From JAVBOW01 sp031549495 (GTDB lineage Bacteria > Bacteroidota > Bacteroidia > Bacteroidales > Rikenellaceae), in NCBI GenBank assembly GCA_031549495.1, contig JAVBPS010000011.1:1-64000 (forward strand): a stretch of DNA of 64,000 nucleotides, given 5' to 3'. Shown here one piece after another: positions 1 to 8,587 of the stretch (the first letter of the stretch is position 1; each line of letters starts with the position of its first letter). The notes below the pieces were generated by a model that was not told the origin of the DNA, did not search any database, and worked only from the letters and a program-made list of their open reading frames with translations. A program made the translations under genes and the position numbers.

Positions 1-19
1 GCACCCCTTGCGGTACGAG

Positions 20-244
20 TGGGCTGAAGATTGTATTTAAAAGATAATCAACAAAATGCCGCAGCATTGCTGCGGCATTTTGTTGTCATGTCGAGCGCTA
101 GTCGAGACATATAAGACAGACGGTTTGAGATGTCTCGACTAGCGCTCGACTTGACGAAAAAGAATTCATTCTTTCAAATAAACCCATGCATTAAAATGCA
201 TGGGTACTTTATCTATTATCTGATTTGTTACGATCTTCCGACCA
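20..244 (-). mobile_element. MITE-like composite palindromic element, copy 1
   Basis: This 225-bp unit recurs at 8311-8535 in opposite orientation at roughly 93% identity by eye. The ends are inverted: TGGGCTGAAGAT at 20-31 and ATCTTCCGACCA at 233-244, with a second match (GATAATC / TATTATC) further in. Inside are three perfect or near-perfect hairpins: an 18-bp arm CAACAAAATGCCGCAGCA around a single base, a 21-bp pair starting GTCGAGCGCTAG, and CCCATGCATT/AATGCATGGG. There is no coding capacity. Ends plus fixed length suggest a non-autonomous transposon; a folded RNA cassette is the alternative. Confidence 0.7.
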
Positions 245-245
245 C

Positions 246-297
246 GACTGCCCCTTGCGGGTGCCCTCAAGAAGGGCACCCGCAAGGGGTGCCCCTA
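246..297. repeat. GGGTGCCC-type inverted repeat pair
   Basis: Two facing copies of the family core (GCCCCTTGCGGGTGCCC then GGGCACCCGCAAGGGGTGCCCC) sit around a short spacer. The same family occurs at 8246-8307, 13389-13448, 29134-29160 and 50499-50556. The full pair can form a stable hairpin, so it may act as a transcription end for the leftward porin gene. Confidence 0.75.
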
Positions 298-314
298 CAT
301 GTCCGGAAGAGCTT

Positions 315-1571
315 TTAAAAAAGATACGAAATCGCCCCCACGATCCGGTGGTTGACCACCTCGTGCGAACTTGCGTAGCGACCCGTGCGGTAATTCAGCG
401 CCCCGTCGCCATAGGCGGCCGCGGTCATTTCGTACTCCACGCCGATCAAAAAATGGGGGATGTTGTAGCTGAACGTGCCTACCAGGCGATAGAGGTAGGC
501 GATCTTCGCCGCGTCCAGATAGAGCGCCGAGCCTTCGGCCAACGGGCTGTCCGATCCTAAGTTTTTGGAATAGGCGGCGAACACGCCCCCTTTGTATTTC
601 TTGCCGTAGGTGACGTTGACCCAGGTGGTCGATTGGGTGAAGTTGGTGTAGGTCTGGCGTCCGTCGGTGGCGTCGATGCTGCTGATGCCGTAGCCGCCGG
701 GCATGGTCTGTTCGCTCAGGTTCTTGCCATAGACCGTTTTGGCCCCCGCCCAGAACAGGCCGGACGTGTACTGCGCGAAAACATCGAACGAGAGCGAGCC
801 GAGGCTTTCGTCCACTTTGTAGACGTTCGTCCCGACGGTGGCCTGCGTGCGCGGTTTGATGGTCAGGTAATTGATCCCGGCCCCGGCCAGGAAATGCTGA
901 TCGGCCCAGGTCGCCCCGGCGTAGAGCTCCGGCAGCAAGGCCTGGCGTTGGTAGATATTGCTTTTGCCCGCGGGCCCGAGCGAGGCGAACTGGAATTGCC
1001 AGATCGACGCGGCCGAAAGTTGGAACTGCCCCGCCTGGTAGTCGTAACGCACCAGCGGGCTTCGGTTGAACGGGTTGAAAGGCGCGGCCACCGAGATCGA
1101 GATCACATCGGGGATCACCCCGCCGAAGAGCGGATGCCACGTATGCCCGACGGTGAGCGCCGAGCGCGACCACGCCATTTTCATATACCCCTGCCGGATG
1201 CGGAACACGCTGTAATTGGCCCCGAAAGAGCCGCTGAACCCTGCGAAATCGGCCTCCAGTACGGCGGAAATATCGGCATTGAGTGCATTTAGCCCGCCCA
1301 CCCGAACCCCGAGGCGGCTGTTGAAACTGTAAAACCCGCCGCTGGCGATCTTATTCAGGTCCTTCCCGTTGGCATCGTAATTCACATCGTAGGGATAGAG
1401 CAGGAACAGCCCTTCGAAGGCCGTCACGCTATGCCGCGAGTCGACGGAGGCGTCGCCGCGCACGAAACCGTAGATTTTGGCCGTGACGTTGGATTTCTCC
1501 GTCTGCGCGAAGGCGGCAAAAGGAGTGGCCAGCAGGGCCAGTAATGCAATACGCTGTGCAGTCGTTTTCAT
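315..1571 (-). CDS. DcaP-like porin / outer-membrane beta-barrel
   Basis: A 418-aa protein predicted to sit in the outer membrane as a barrel channel for small solutes. The ATG at 1571 is chosen because it opens a signal peptide (MKTTAQRIALLALLA, then A-F-A before QTEK); a longer in-frame start at 1709 would bury that signal. The mature N-terminus has the DcaP-like AKIYGFVRGDASVDSR, the body alternates aromatic and polar residues in barrel fashion, and the chain ends in AISYLF with the terminal Phe used for BAM recognition. It is a single gene with a -7 box at 1592-1599. DcaP homologues form trimeric porins for negatively charged substrates in other bacteria; the substrate here cannot be read. 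Confidence 0.75.
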   Translation of the reverse strand: MKTTAQRIALLALLATPFAAFAQTEKSNVTAKIYGFVRGDASVDSRHSVTAFEGLFLLYPYDVNYDANGKDLNKIASGGFYSFNSRLGVRVGGLNALNADISAVLEADFAGFSGSFGANYSVFRIRQGYMKMAWSRSALTVGHTWHPLFGGVIPDVISISVAAPFNPFNRSPLVRYDYQAGQFQLSAASIWQFQFASLGPAGKSNIYQRQALLPELYAGATWADQHFLAGAGINYLTIKPRTQATVGTNVYKVDESLGSLSFDVFAQYTSGLFWAGAKTVYGKNLSEQTMPGGYGISSIDATDGRQTYTNFTQSTTWVNVTYGKKYKGGVFAAYSKNLGSDSPLAEGSALYLDAAKIAYLYRLVGTFSYNIPHFLIGVEYEMTAAAYGDGALNYRTGRYASSHEVVNHRIVGAISYLF

Positions 1572-1591
1572 AATCGGTTCGGTCGAGGGGG

Positions 1592-1599
1592 CAAATGTA
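1592..1599 (-). promoter_or_regulatory. Bacteroidota -7 promoter box for the porin gene
   Basis: On the minus strand this reads TACATTTG, an exact match to the Bacteroidota primary sigma factor -7 consensus TAnnTTTG, 21 bp ahead of the porin ATG. No clear -33 TTG is seen at the expected distance. Confidence 0.6.
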
Positions 1600-1787
1600 G
1601 CATAATAAGTCATGTTTCTACCATGTTTTTCTTGTCCGGAACGTTTTATTTGCTCCGGTTCTTCCGGCCGGCAACGGGTTTTCGCCGGCATCGCATTGGC
1701 GGCATGCAAGTTGTCTGCGGTTGCGCCGGTTTGTCCTATTTCTGCTTTTTGTCCGGCGAAAAATCCGAAAGCCGCCCGGCCTGCTTT

Positions 1788-1870
1788 GTCATTCTGAACG
1801 CAGTGAAGAATCTTGGTCGGAATTGTTCCGGCACAGCCCTACCAAGATTCTTCACTGCGTTCAGAATGAC
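1788..1870. repeat. Palindromic intergenic repeat (GTCATTCTGA family), copy 1
   Basis: Perfect 30-bp arms (1788-1817 and 1841-1870), starting GTCATTCTGAACGCAGTGAA and ending TCTTGGT, enclose a 23-nt loop beginning CGGAATTGTTC. Variants with changed but still pairing arms occur at 14825-14914, 23826-23909 and, more distantly, 29178-29266; a half copy lies at 6409-6435. No coding potential. Confidence 0.85.
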
Positions 1871-1917
1871 AAGCGATGAAAAAGGGCGGGCATCCACCGG
1901 GTTTATTGAAAAAAACA

Positions 1918-1925
1918 TATCTTTG
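1918..1925 (+). promoter_or_regulatory. -7 box upstream of the RNA candidate and EEP gene
   Basis: TATCTTTG matches TAnnTTTG exactly and ends 3 bp before the outer stem of the predicted RNA begins. Transcription would therefore start at or near the first paired base. There is no good -33 TTG at 19-21 bp. Confidence 0.6.
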
Positions 1926-1928
1926 TAA

Positions 1929-2072
1929 TCTCTCACAACGCCTTAGTTACAGGCTCGCTTATTGTAATGCATGGTATTCCCGGGGGAGTTACGCCCCCGG
2001 CAAGGGAGTGCTGTGCAAACAAGCGACCGTTGAGACGTTGTGAGAGACTATCAACCGCCGGGGGCTTTTTTT
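1929..2072 (+). ncRNA. Structured RNA, possibly 6S-like (Bacteroidales-1 type)
   Basis: A perfect 12-bp outer stem pairs 1929-1940 (TCTCTCACAACG) with 2036-2047. Inside it GGCTCGCTT (about 1951-1959) pairs with AAGCGACC near 2020 with one bulge, and an apical hairpin CCGGGGG/CCCCCGG lies at about 1980-2000. A long stem with an open centre and a promoter directly at its 5' end resembles 6S RNA, which in this order is represented by the Bacteroidales-1 family. The 3' end GCCGGGGGC plus seven T (2057-2072) looks like half a terminator whose partner GCCCCCGGC is at 1993-2001 inside the apical hairpin. A cis-acting leader for the EEP gene is the alternative. The family assignment is inference. Confidence 0.5.
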
Positions 2073-2088
2073 GGCCAATTCGGTTTCT

Positions 2089-3048
2089 TTGAAAAATACC
2101 ATCCTTTTCACGTTTTTATGCCTCATGTCCTGCGCGGCCGCGACCGCGCAGAACCGCGTGATGGTGGGTTTCTACAACGTCGAAAACCTCTTCGACACGA
2201 TCCGCAACCCGATGAAACACGACGCGGACTTCACCCCCGAAGGCCGTGAGGGCTGGAATACCGAACGTTACCGCCTCAAAATAAAGAACATGGCCCGCGT
2301 GCTGGACGAGATGAACCTCGACGTGGCGGGCCTGGCCGAAGTGGAGAGCCTCGTCGCGTTGCGCGACCTGGTGCGCGAAATGAAAACCGACTACTGCTAC
2401 GTCCATTTCGACACCTCCGACCCACGGGGACTCGATCAGGTATTGCTGTATAAAGGCGATAAATTCATTCCCGACACGGATCGCCGCAATGTGCGCCTCG
2501 TTCCCTCGGCCGCAGGACGGGAATTCCTCTACGTGCGCGGAAAACTGGCCGGCCACCGCGTCGACCTGGTGGTCTGCCACCTGCCTTCGATCATGAACGC
2601 GATGGACCAAAAGCGCGCCGCCGCCCGCAGCCTCTACCATTTCGTCGACTCCTTGCAGCAGAGCGACCCGGCCGCCCGCCCCATCGTGATGGGCGACATG
2701 AACGCCGACCCCACCGAACGCTTCATGCGCGAGGAGATGCACACGGGCCGCCACGCGATGGACGGCCTGCCCTTCCTGTACAACCCGTTTTTCAGAATGT
2801 GGGAACGCGGCATCGGCACCTACGTCTGGGACGACGCATGGCATTTCTACGACAACATCTTCATCAGCAGCGCCCTGCTGGGCGGCAATGCCCTGCGCTT
2901 CGACGATTGCGGCGTCTTCATCCGCGAATACCTCCTCTCGGACGGGGAGACCCTAAGGCGCGGCTACCCCTTGCGCACCTCCTCGCGCGGGGTATGGCTG
3001 GGCGGGTACAGCGACCATCTTCCGGTGTATGTTACGCTGCGATTCTGA
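2089..3048 (+). CDS. Secreted endonuclease/exonuclease/phosphatase family protein
   Basis: About 319 aa, Mg-dependent phosphodiester or phosphomonoester hydrolase of the EEP (DNase I-like) fold, predicted exported. Motifs in order: FYNVENLFDTI near the N-terminus, GLAEVES (catalytic Glu), PRGLDQVLLYK, VVCHLPS, GDMNADP (metal Asp/Asn) and GGYSDHLPVY (SDHxP catalytic His). No ATG opens the frame; the TTG at 2089 is preferred because MKNTILFTFLCLMSC gives a good signal peptide, while the TTG at 2071 sits inside a terminator-like T-tract. The Cys at the end of the hydrophobic run could be a lipobox, but AATAQ also suits signal peptidase I. A paralogue is at 33574-34617. It stands alone behind the RNA candidate. 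Confidence 0.8.
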   Translation: MKNTILFTFLCLMSCAAATAQNRVMVGFYNVENLFDTIRNPMKHDADFTPEGREGWNTERYRLKIKNMARVLDEMNLDVAGLAEVESLVALRDLVREMKTDYCYVHFDTSDPRGLDQVLLYKGDKFIPDTDRRNVRLVPSAAGREFLYVRGKLAGHRVDLVVCHLPSIMNAMDQKRAAARSLYHFVDSLQQSDPAARPIVMGDMNADPTERFMREEMHTGRHAMDGLPFLYNPFFRMWERGIGTYVWDDAWHFYDNIFISSALLGGNALRFDDCGVFIREYLLSDGETLRRGYPLRTSSRGVWLGGYSDHLPVYVTLRF

Positions 3049-3215
3049 ATGGAAAATTAAACGCGTTGTAAGCCAGCGGCATCCGGATAATCCTGAAAAT
3101 TTCTCCCGGTTTAACAGAATATCGGGGCTCTTTTCACGTTCATATAGATGTCCGGGTGCACACTATAATGCGTATCTGGACGCAACGGAAAATTAAACTA
3201 TTTTAATTGTGAGTT

Positions 3216-3443
3216 ATGAAAAAGATCCTTGTGTTGGCTTCCGCTCTGATGTTCTGTGTAGCCGTTTCCGCCCAGCAGCCCACCACCAAACCGGCCGAAA
3301 AACCCGCCGCATGCAAGTGTGAAGGGAAATGTGAGAAAAAAGGCGAGGCCAAATCCGATTGCAAATGCAAAAAGGAGTGTGAGAAAAAGAGCGAGGCCAA
3401 GCCCGCCCCTGCCCCTGCTCCCGCCCCCGCTCCGAAGAAATAA
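3216..3443 (+). CDS. Small secreted Cys/Lys-rich peptide
   Basis: 75 aa: a signal peptide (MKKILVLASALMFCVAVSAQ), then a short mature chain with two copies of a CxCxxxC block (CKCEGKC and CKCKKEC) separated by Lys/Glu-rich linkers, and an Ala-Pro repeat tail ending in PKK. The six paired cysteines could bind a metal or form disulfides in the periplasm; this is inference, and I recognise no named family. It is followed at once by a strong terminator (3470-3504), so it is a single-gene unit. Composition is strongly biased, but the signal peptide, terminator and isolated context argue that it is real. Confidence 0.65.
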   Translation: MKKILVLASALMFCVAVSAQQPTTKPAEKPAACKCEGKCEKKGEAKSDCKCKKECEKKSEAKPAPAPAPAPAPKK

Positions 3444-3469
3444 CCGCCTCTTCGCCGATAGATCCCCAT

Positions 3470-3504
3470 ACGGGCAGCGCTAAATTGCGCTGCCCGTTTC
3501 TTTT
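3470..3504 (+). terminator. Rho-independent terminator after the Cys-rich peptide
   Basis: An 11-bp stem ACGGGCAGCGC / GCGCTGCCCGT with a 6-nt loop is followed by TTCTTTT. Confidence 0.85.
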
Positions 3505-3540
3505 GTCCCTTTCCGATTTTCAAAAATCGCAGATAATCGT

Positions 3541-3548
3541 TACCTTTG
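3541..3548 (+). promoter_or_regulatory. -7 box of the ppdK promoter
   Basis: TACCTTTG fits the TAnnTTTG consensus about 60 bp before the ppdK ATG. Downstream in the leader is a run of ATTCATAA repeats (3571-3601). Confidence 0.65.
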
Positions 3549-3570
3549 TCAGTTGTAGCGACCCGGAAAA

Positions 3571-3601
3571 ATTCATAATTCATAATTCATAACTCATAAT
3601 T
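3571..3601 (+). repeat. ATTCATAA direct repeats in the ppdK leader
   Basis: About three and a half tandem ATTCATAA units lie directly before the ppdK start. The same unit appears as an inverted pair around 56980-57111 before rpsH. Confidence 0.75.
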
Positions 3602-3608
3602 AAACAAA

Positions 3609-6335
<2,727 letters not shown>

Positions 6336-6359
6336 TCTTTTAGCATCCTAATATCGCGG

Positions 6360-6393
6360 CAGGCGCACCTTTACCGGTGCGCCTGTTGTTTTT
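6360..6393 (+). terminator. Rho-independent terminator of ppdK
   Basis: A 10-bp stem CAGGCGCACC / GGTGCGCCTG around TTTACC is followed by TTGTTTTTT. Confidence 0.9.
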
Positions 6394-6408
6394 TCCTCGG
6401 CCGAGCCT

Positions 6409-6463
6409 GTCATTCTTCACTGCGTTCAGAATGACAAAATATTCACCGTGTGCCGGTCGGCAC
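6409..6463. repeat. Half copy of the GTCATTCTGA repeat plus GTGCCGG module
   Basis: Half of the palindromic repeat (6409-6435) is followed by ATATTCACCGTGTGCCGGTC. The same two-module arrangement recurs at 14905-14986 and, reversed, at 23776-23830. It lies in the leader region of poxB. Confidence 0.75.
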
Positions 6464-6503
6464 CGTTTTTGTTCATAGTTTCCGCAAACAAATCCAAGAA
6501 CCT

Positions 6504-8231
6504 ATGGAAAATACGATCAAATCAGGCGTGGCGATGCTCAATGTTCTGGAAAGTTGGGGTGTGGATCACCTCTACGGCATCCCCGGCGGCTCGATCAACT
6601 CGCTGATGGACGCCCTGTGGGAAAAACGGGATACGATGAAATACATCCAGGTGCGCCACGAGGAGGTCGGCGCGATGGCCGCCGCCGCCGATGCCAAACT
6701 CACGGGTAAGATCGGCGTCTGCTTCGGCTCGGCCGGTCCCGGCGCCACCCACCTGTTCAACGGCCTGTACGACGCGCAGATGGACCGTGTTCCGGTGCTG
6801 GCCCTGATCGGCCAGGTAGTATCCGGCGCGATGAACACCGACGCCTTCCAGGAGATGAACGAGAACCCGATGCTGGCCGACGTCGCCGTCTACAACCGCA
6901 CGGTGATGAACCCCAAGAGCCTGCCCGCGGTGGTTGACGAGGCGATCCGCCGCGCGTACGAATATCGGGGCGTGGCCGTGGTGACCATCCCCGTTGACTA
7001 CGGCTTCGCAGATATCGCCGACAAGGATTACTCCTCGGCCCGCAGCCATCGCACCGGTGCCCCCACGCCCGAACAGAAAGACATCGCCGCCGCCGTGGAA
7101 TTGATCGCCGCCGCCGAGCGCCCCGTGCTTTACGTGGGGCAGGGTGCGCGCGGCCGCGAGAAGGAAATCCTCGCTTTTTCGGAGCATTTCTCAATGCCGA
7201 TCGTCTATTCCGTGCTCGCCAAGGGGATCGTCCCGGAGGACACGCCTAATTTATTAGGCTCGGCCGGCCGCCTGTCGACCAAGCCTGCGAACGAAGCGCT
7301 GCCCGCCTCGGACCTGATCGTCTTCGTGGGCAGCAACTTCCCCTTCGCGAACTATTATTTCATGCCCGAGGTGAAATTCATCCAGGTCGATACCGACTCC
7401 TCGCGCCTGGGCAAGCGCCACCGGGCCGACGCCGCCATCCTGGCCGACGCCGGGGAGGCCTTGAAAGCCATGACGGCCGCGGGCAAAAAGAAAGCCCCCG
7501 GCAAATGGCTGGAAGCCAACCGCAAGAACCGTCAAAACTGGCTGGAATGGCTGCGCGGCTTCGAAACGATGGACGAAGTGCCGATGCGCCCCGAGCCCGT
7601 TTTCGCCCAGATCAACCGCATCGCCGAGCCCGACGCGATCTTCGTCACCGACGTGGGCAACACAACCATCCAGGCCGTGCGTTTGCTGAAAATGAATCCC
7701 CGCCAGCGTTTCACCACCTCGGGCCTCTTCGCCACGATGGGCTACGGCGTGCCGGGCGGCATCGCAGCCAAACTGAGCTTTCCGAAACGTCAGGTCTTCA
7801 CCCTCAGCGGCGACGGCGCCTTCGCGATGGTCATGCAGGACATCATCACCCAGGTGCGCTATCGTCTGCCGATCATCAACATCGTCTTCTCGAACGACTC
7901 CCTGGGCTTCATCGACGCCGAGCAGGAGGACACCCGCCAGCCCAAATTCGGCGTCGACCTCACCGGCGCCGACTACGCCGCCATCGGCGCGGCGATGGGC
8001 GCCCGCGGCTTTTCCGTTACCCGCTACGACCAGTTGCAAGGCGTTTTCGACGAAGCTAAGCGCAGCGCCGTCCCTGTGGTGATCGACGTAAAGATCACCA
8101 ATGACCGTCCGTTCCCCGCCGAGGCGATGCTGCTGGACGAGGAACTGTACCCGAAAGACAAAGTCGACGCCTTCAAGCAACGCTACCGCGTGAAAGGCAT
8201 GCCGACCCTGTCGGAATTGCTGAAAAAGTAA
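6504..8231 (+). CDS. poxB: Pyruvate oxidase (ThDP/FAD-dependent)
   Basis: 575 aa cytoplasmic enzyme of the acetolactate synthase/pyruvate oxidase family; family members decarboxylate pyruvate to acetyl-phosphate (with O2, giving H2O2) or to acetate (with quinone). The start at 6504 is chosen because MENTIKSGVAMLNVLESWGV aligns with the family N-terminus; an upstream ATG at 6450 only adds repeat-derived residues. The ThDP-activating Glu lies in VRHEEVGAMAAAADAKLTG; the ThDP-binding site is GDGAFAMVMQDI followed by NDSLGF. SpxB-like features (GIPGGSINSLMDAL) favour the phosphate-using oxidase, but the electron acceptor cannot be decided from sequence. Single gene between repeats. Confidence 0.85.
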   Translation: MENTIKSGVAMLNVLESWGVDHLYGIPGGSINSLMDALWEKRDTMKYIQVRHEEVGAMAAAADAKLTGKIGVCFGSAGPGATHLFNGLYDAQMDRVPVLALIGQVVSGAMNTDAFQEMNENPMLADVAVYNRTVMNPKSLPAVVDEAIRRAYEYRGVAVVTIPVDYGFADIADKDYSSARSHRTGAPTPEQKDIAAAVELIAAAERPVLYVGQGARGREKEILAFSEHFSMPIVYSVLAKGIVPEDTPNLLGSAGRLSTKPANEALPASDLIVFVGSNFPFANYYFMPEVKFIQVDTDSSRLGKRHRADAAILADAGEALKAMTAAGKKKAPGKWLEANRKNRQNWLEWLRGFETMDEVPMRPEPVFAQINRIAEPDAIFVTDVGNTTIQAVRLLKMNPRQRFTTSGLFATMGYGVPGGIAAKLSFPKRQVFTLSGDGAFAMVMQDIITQVRYRLPIINIVFSNDSLGFIDAEQEDTRQPKFGVDLTGADYAAIGAAMGARGFSVTRYDQLQGVFDEAKRSAVPVVIDVKITNDRPFPAEAMLLDEELYPKDKVDAFKQRYRVKGMPTLSELLKK

Positions 8232-8245
8232 GTATTGTCCGCCGC

Positions 8246-8307
8246 GTAGGGGCACCCCTTGCGGGTGCCCTTCTCTCTTCATAGAAAAGGGCACCCGCAA
8301 AGGGCAG
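8246..8307. repeat. GGGTGCCC-type inverted repeat pair
   Basis: GTAGGGGCACCCCTTGCGGG and its inverse, with a 16-nt AT-rich loop. The right arm has a few changes (GCAAAGGGCAG). It abuts the MITE-like element, as the equivalent repeat does at 246-297. Confidence 0.75.
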
Positions 8308-8310
8308 CTC

Positions 8311-8535
8311 TGGTCGGAAGATCATAACAAATCGGATAATAGATAAATTACCCATGCATTAAAATGCATGGGTTTATTTGAAAGAATGAATTCTTTTTCG
8401 TCATGTCGAGCGTTAGTCGAGACATCTCAAGCCGCCTGTCTGAGATGTCTCGACTAACGCTCGACATGACAACAAAATGCCGCAGCATTGCTGCGGCATT
8501 TTGTTGATTATCTTTTAAATACAATCTTCCGACCA
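8311..8535 (+). mobile_element. MITE-like composite palindromic element, copy 2
   Basis: 225 bp, inverted relative to the copy at 20-244. The ends are perfect 12-bp inverted repeats, TGGTCGGAAGAT and ATCTTCCGACCA. Relative to copy 1 the middle hairpin has changed GCGCTAG/CTAGCGC to GCGTTAG/CTAACGC, a two-sided change that keeps pairing. The trinucleotide CTC is present on both flanks and could be a short target duplication; copy 1 does not show one clearly. Confidence 0.7.
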
Positions 8536-8587
8536 CTCGCGCCCATAAGGGTGCCCTTAACTTTTAGGGGTGTCCGGTGGCGGACGA

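Larger units (their letters stand above)
1..314. other. Gene-free left edge made of repeats
   Basis: No credible gene lies here. The stretch holds a 225-bp MITE-like element (20-244) followed by an inverted pair of the GGGGCACCCCTTGCGGGTGCCC family (about 246-297). Short open frames that cross it read through palindromes and are not supported. The repeats sit immediately downstream of the leftward porin gene and may serve as its transcription end. Confidence 0.8.
1572..2088. other. 517-bp intergenic region with repeat and candidate RNA
   Basis: This interval separates the divergent porin and EEP genes. It contains the porin promoter, an 83-bp palindromic repeat (1788-1870), a -7 box (1918-1925) and a structured RNA candidate ending in a T-tract (1929-2072). 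The part from 1605 to 1787 shows nothing I recognise. Confidence 0.8.
8232..8587. other. 356-bp intergenic region filled by repeats
   Basis: The convergent interval between poxB and topA holds a GGGTGCCC-type inverted pair (8246-8307), the second MITE-like element (8311-8535) and a decayed GGGTGCCC copy (about 8547-8575). No gene is supported. The hairpins are the only visible candidates for ending transcription of either gene. Confidence 0.8.

Noticed and set aside
1612..1936. Short frames through 1612-1936 on both strands
   Set aside because: They read through the palindromic repeat; the same repeat-derived peptide (FVILNAVKNLGR) appears on both strands, showing it is an artefact.
2040..2249. 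69-codon frame starting in the RNA candidate
   Set aside because: It overlaps the EEP gene in another frame and is Arg/Pro-rich without any recognisable pattern.
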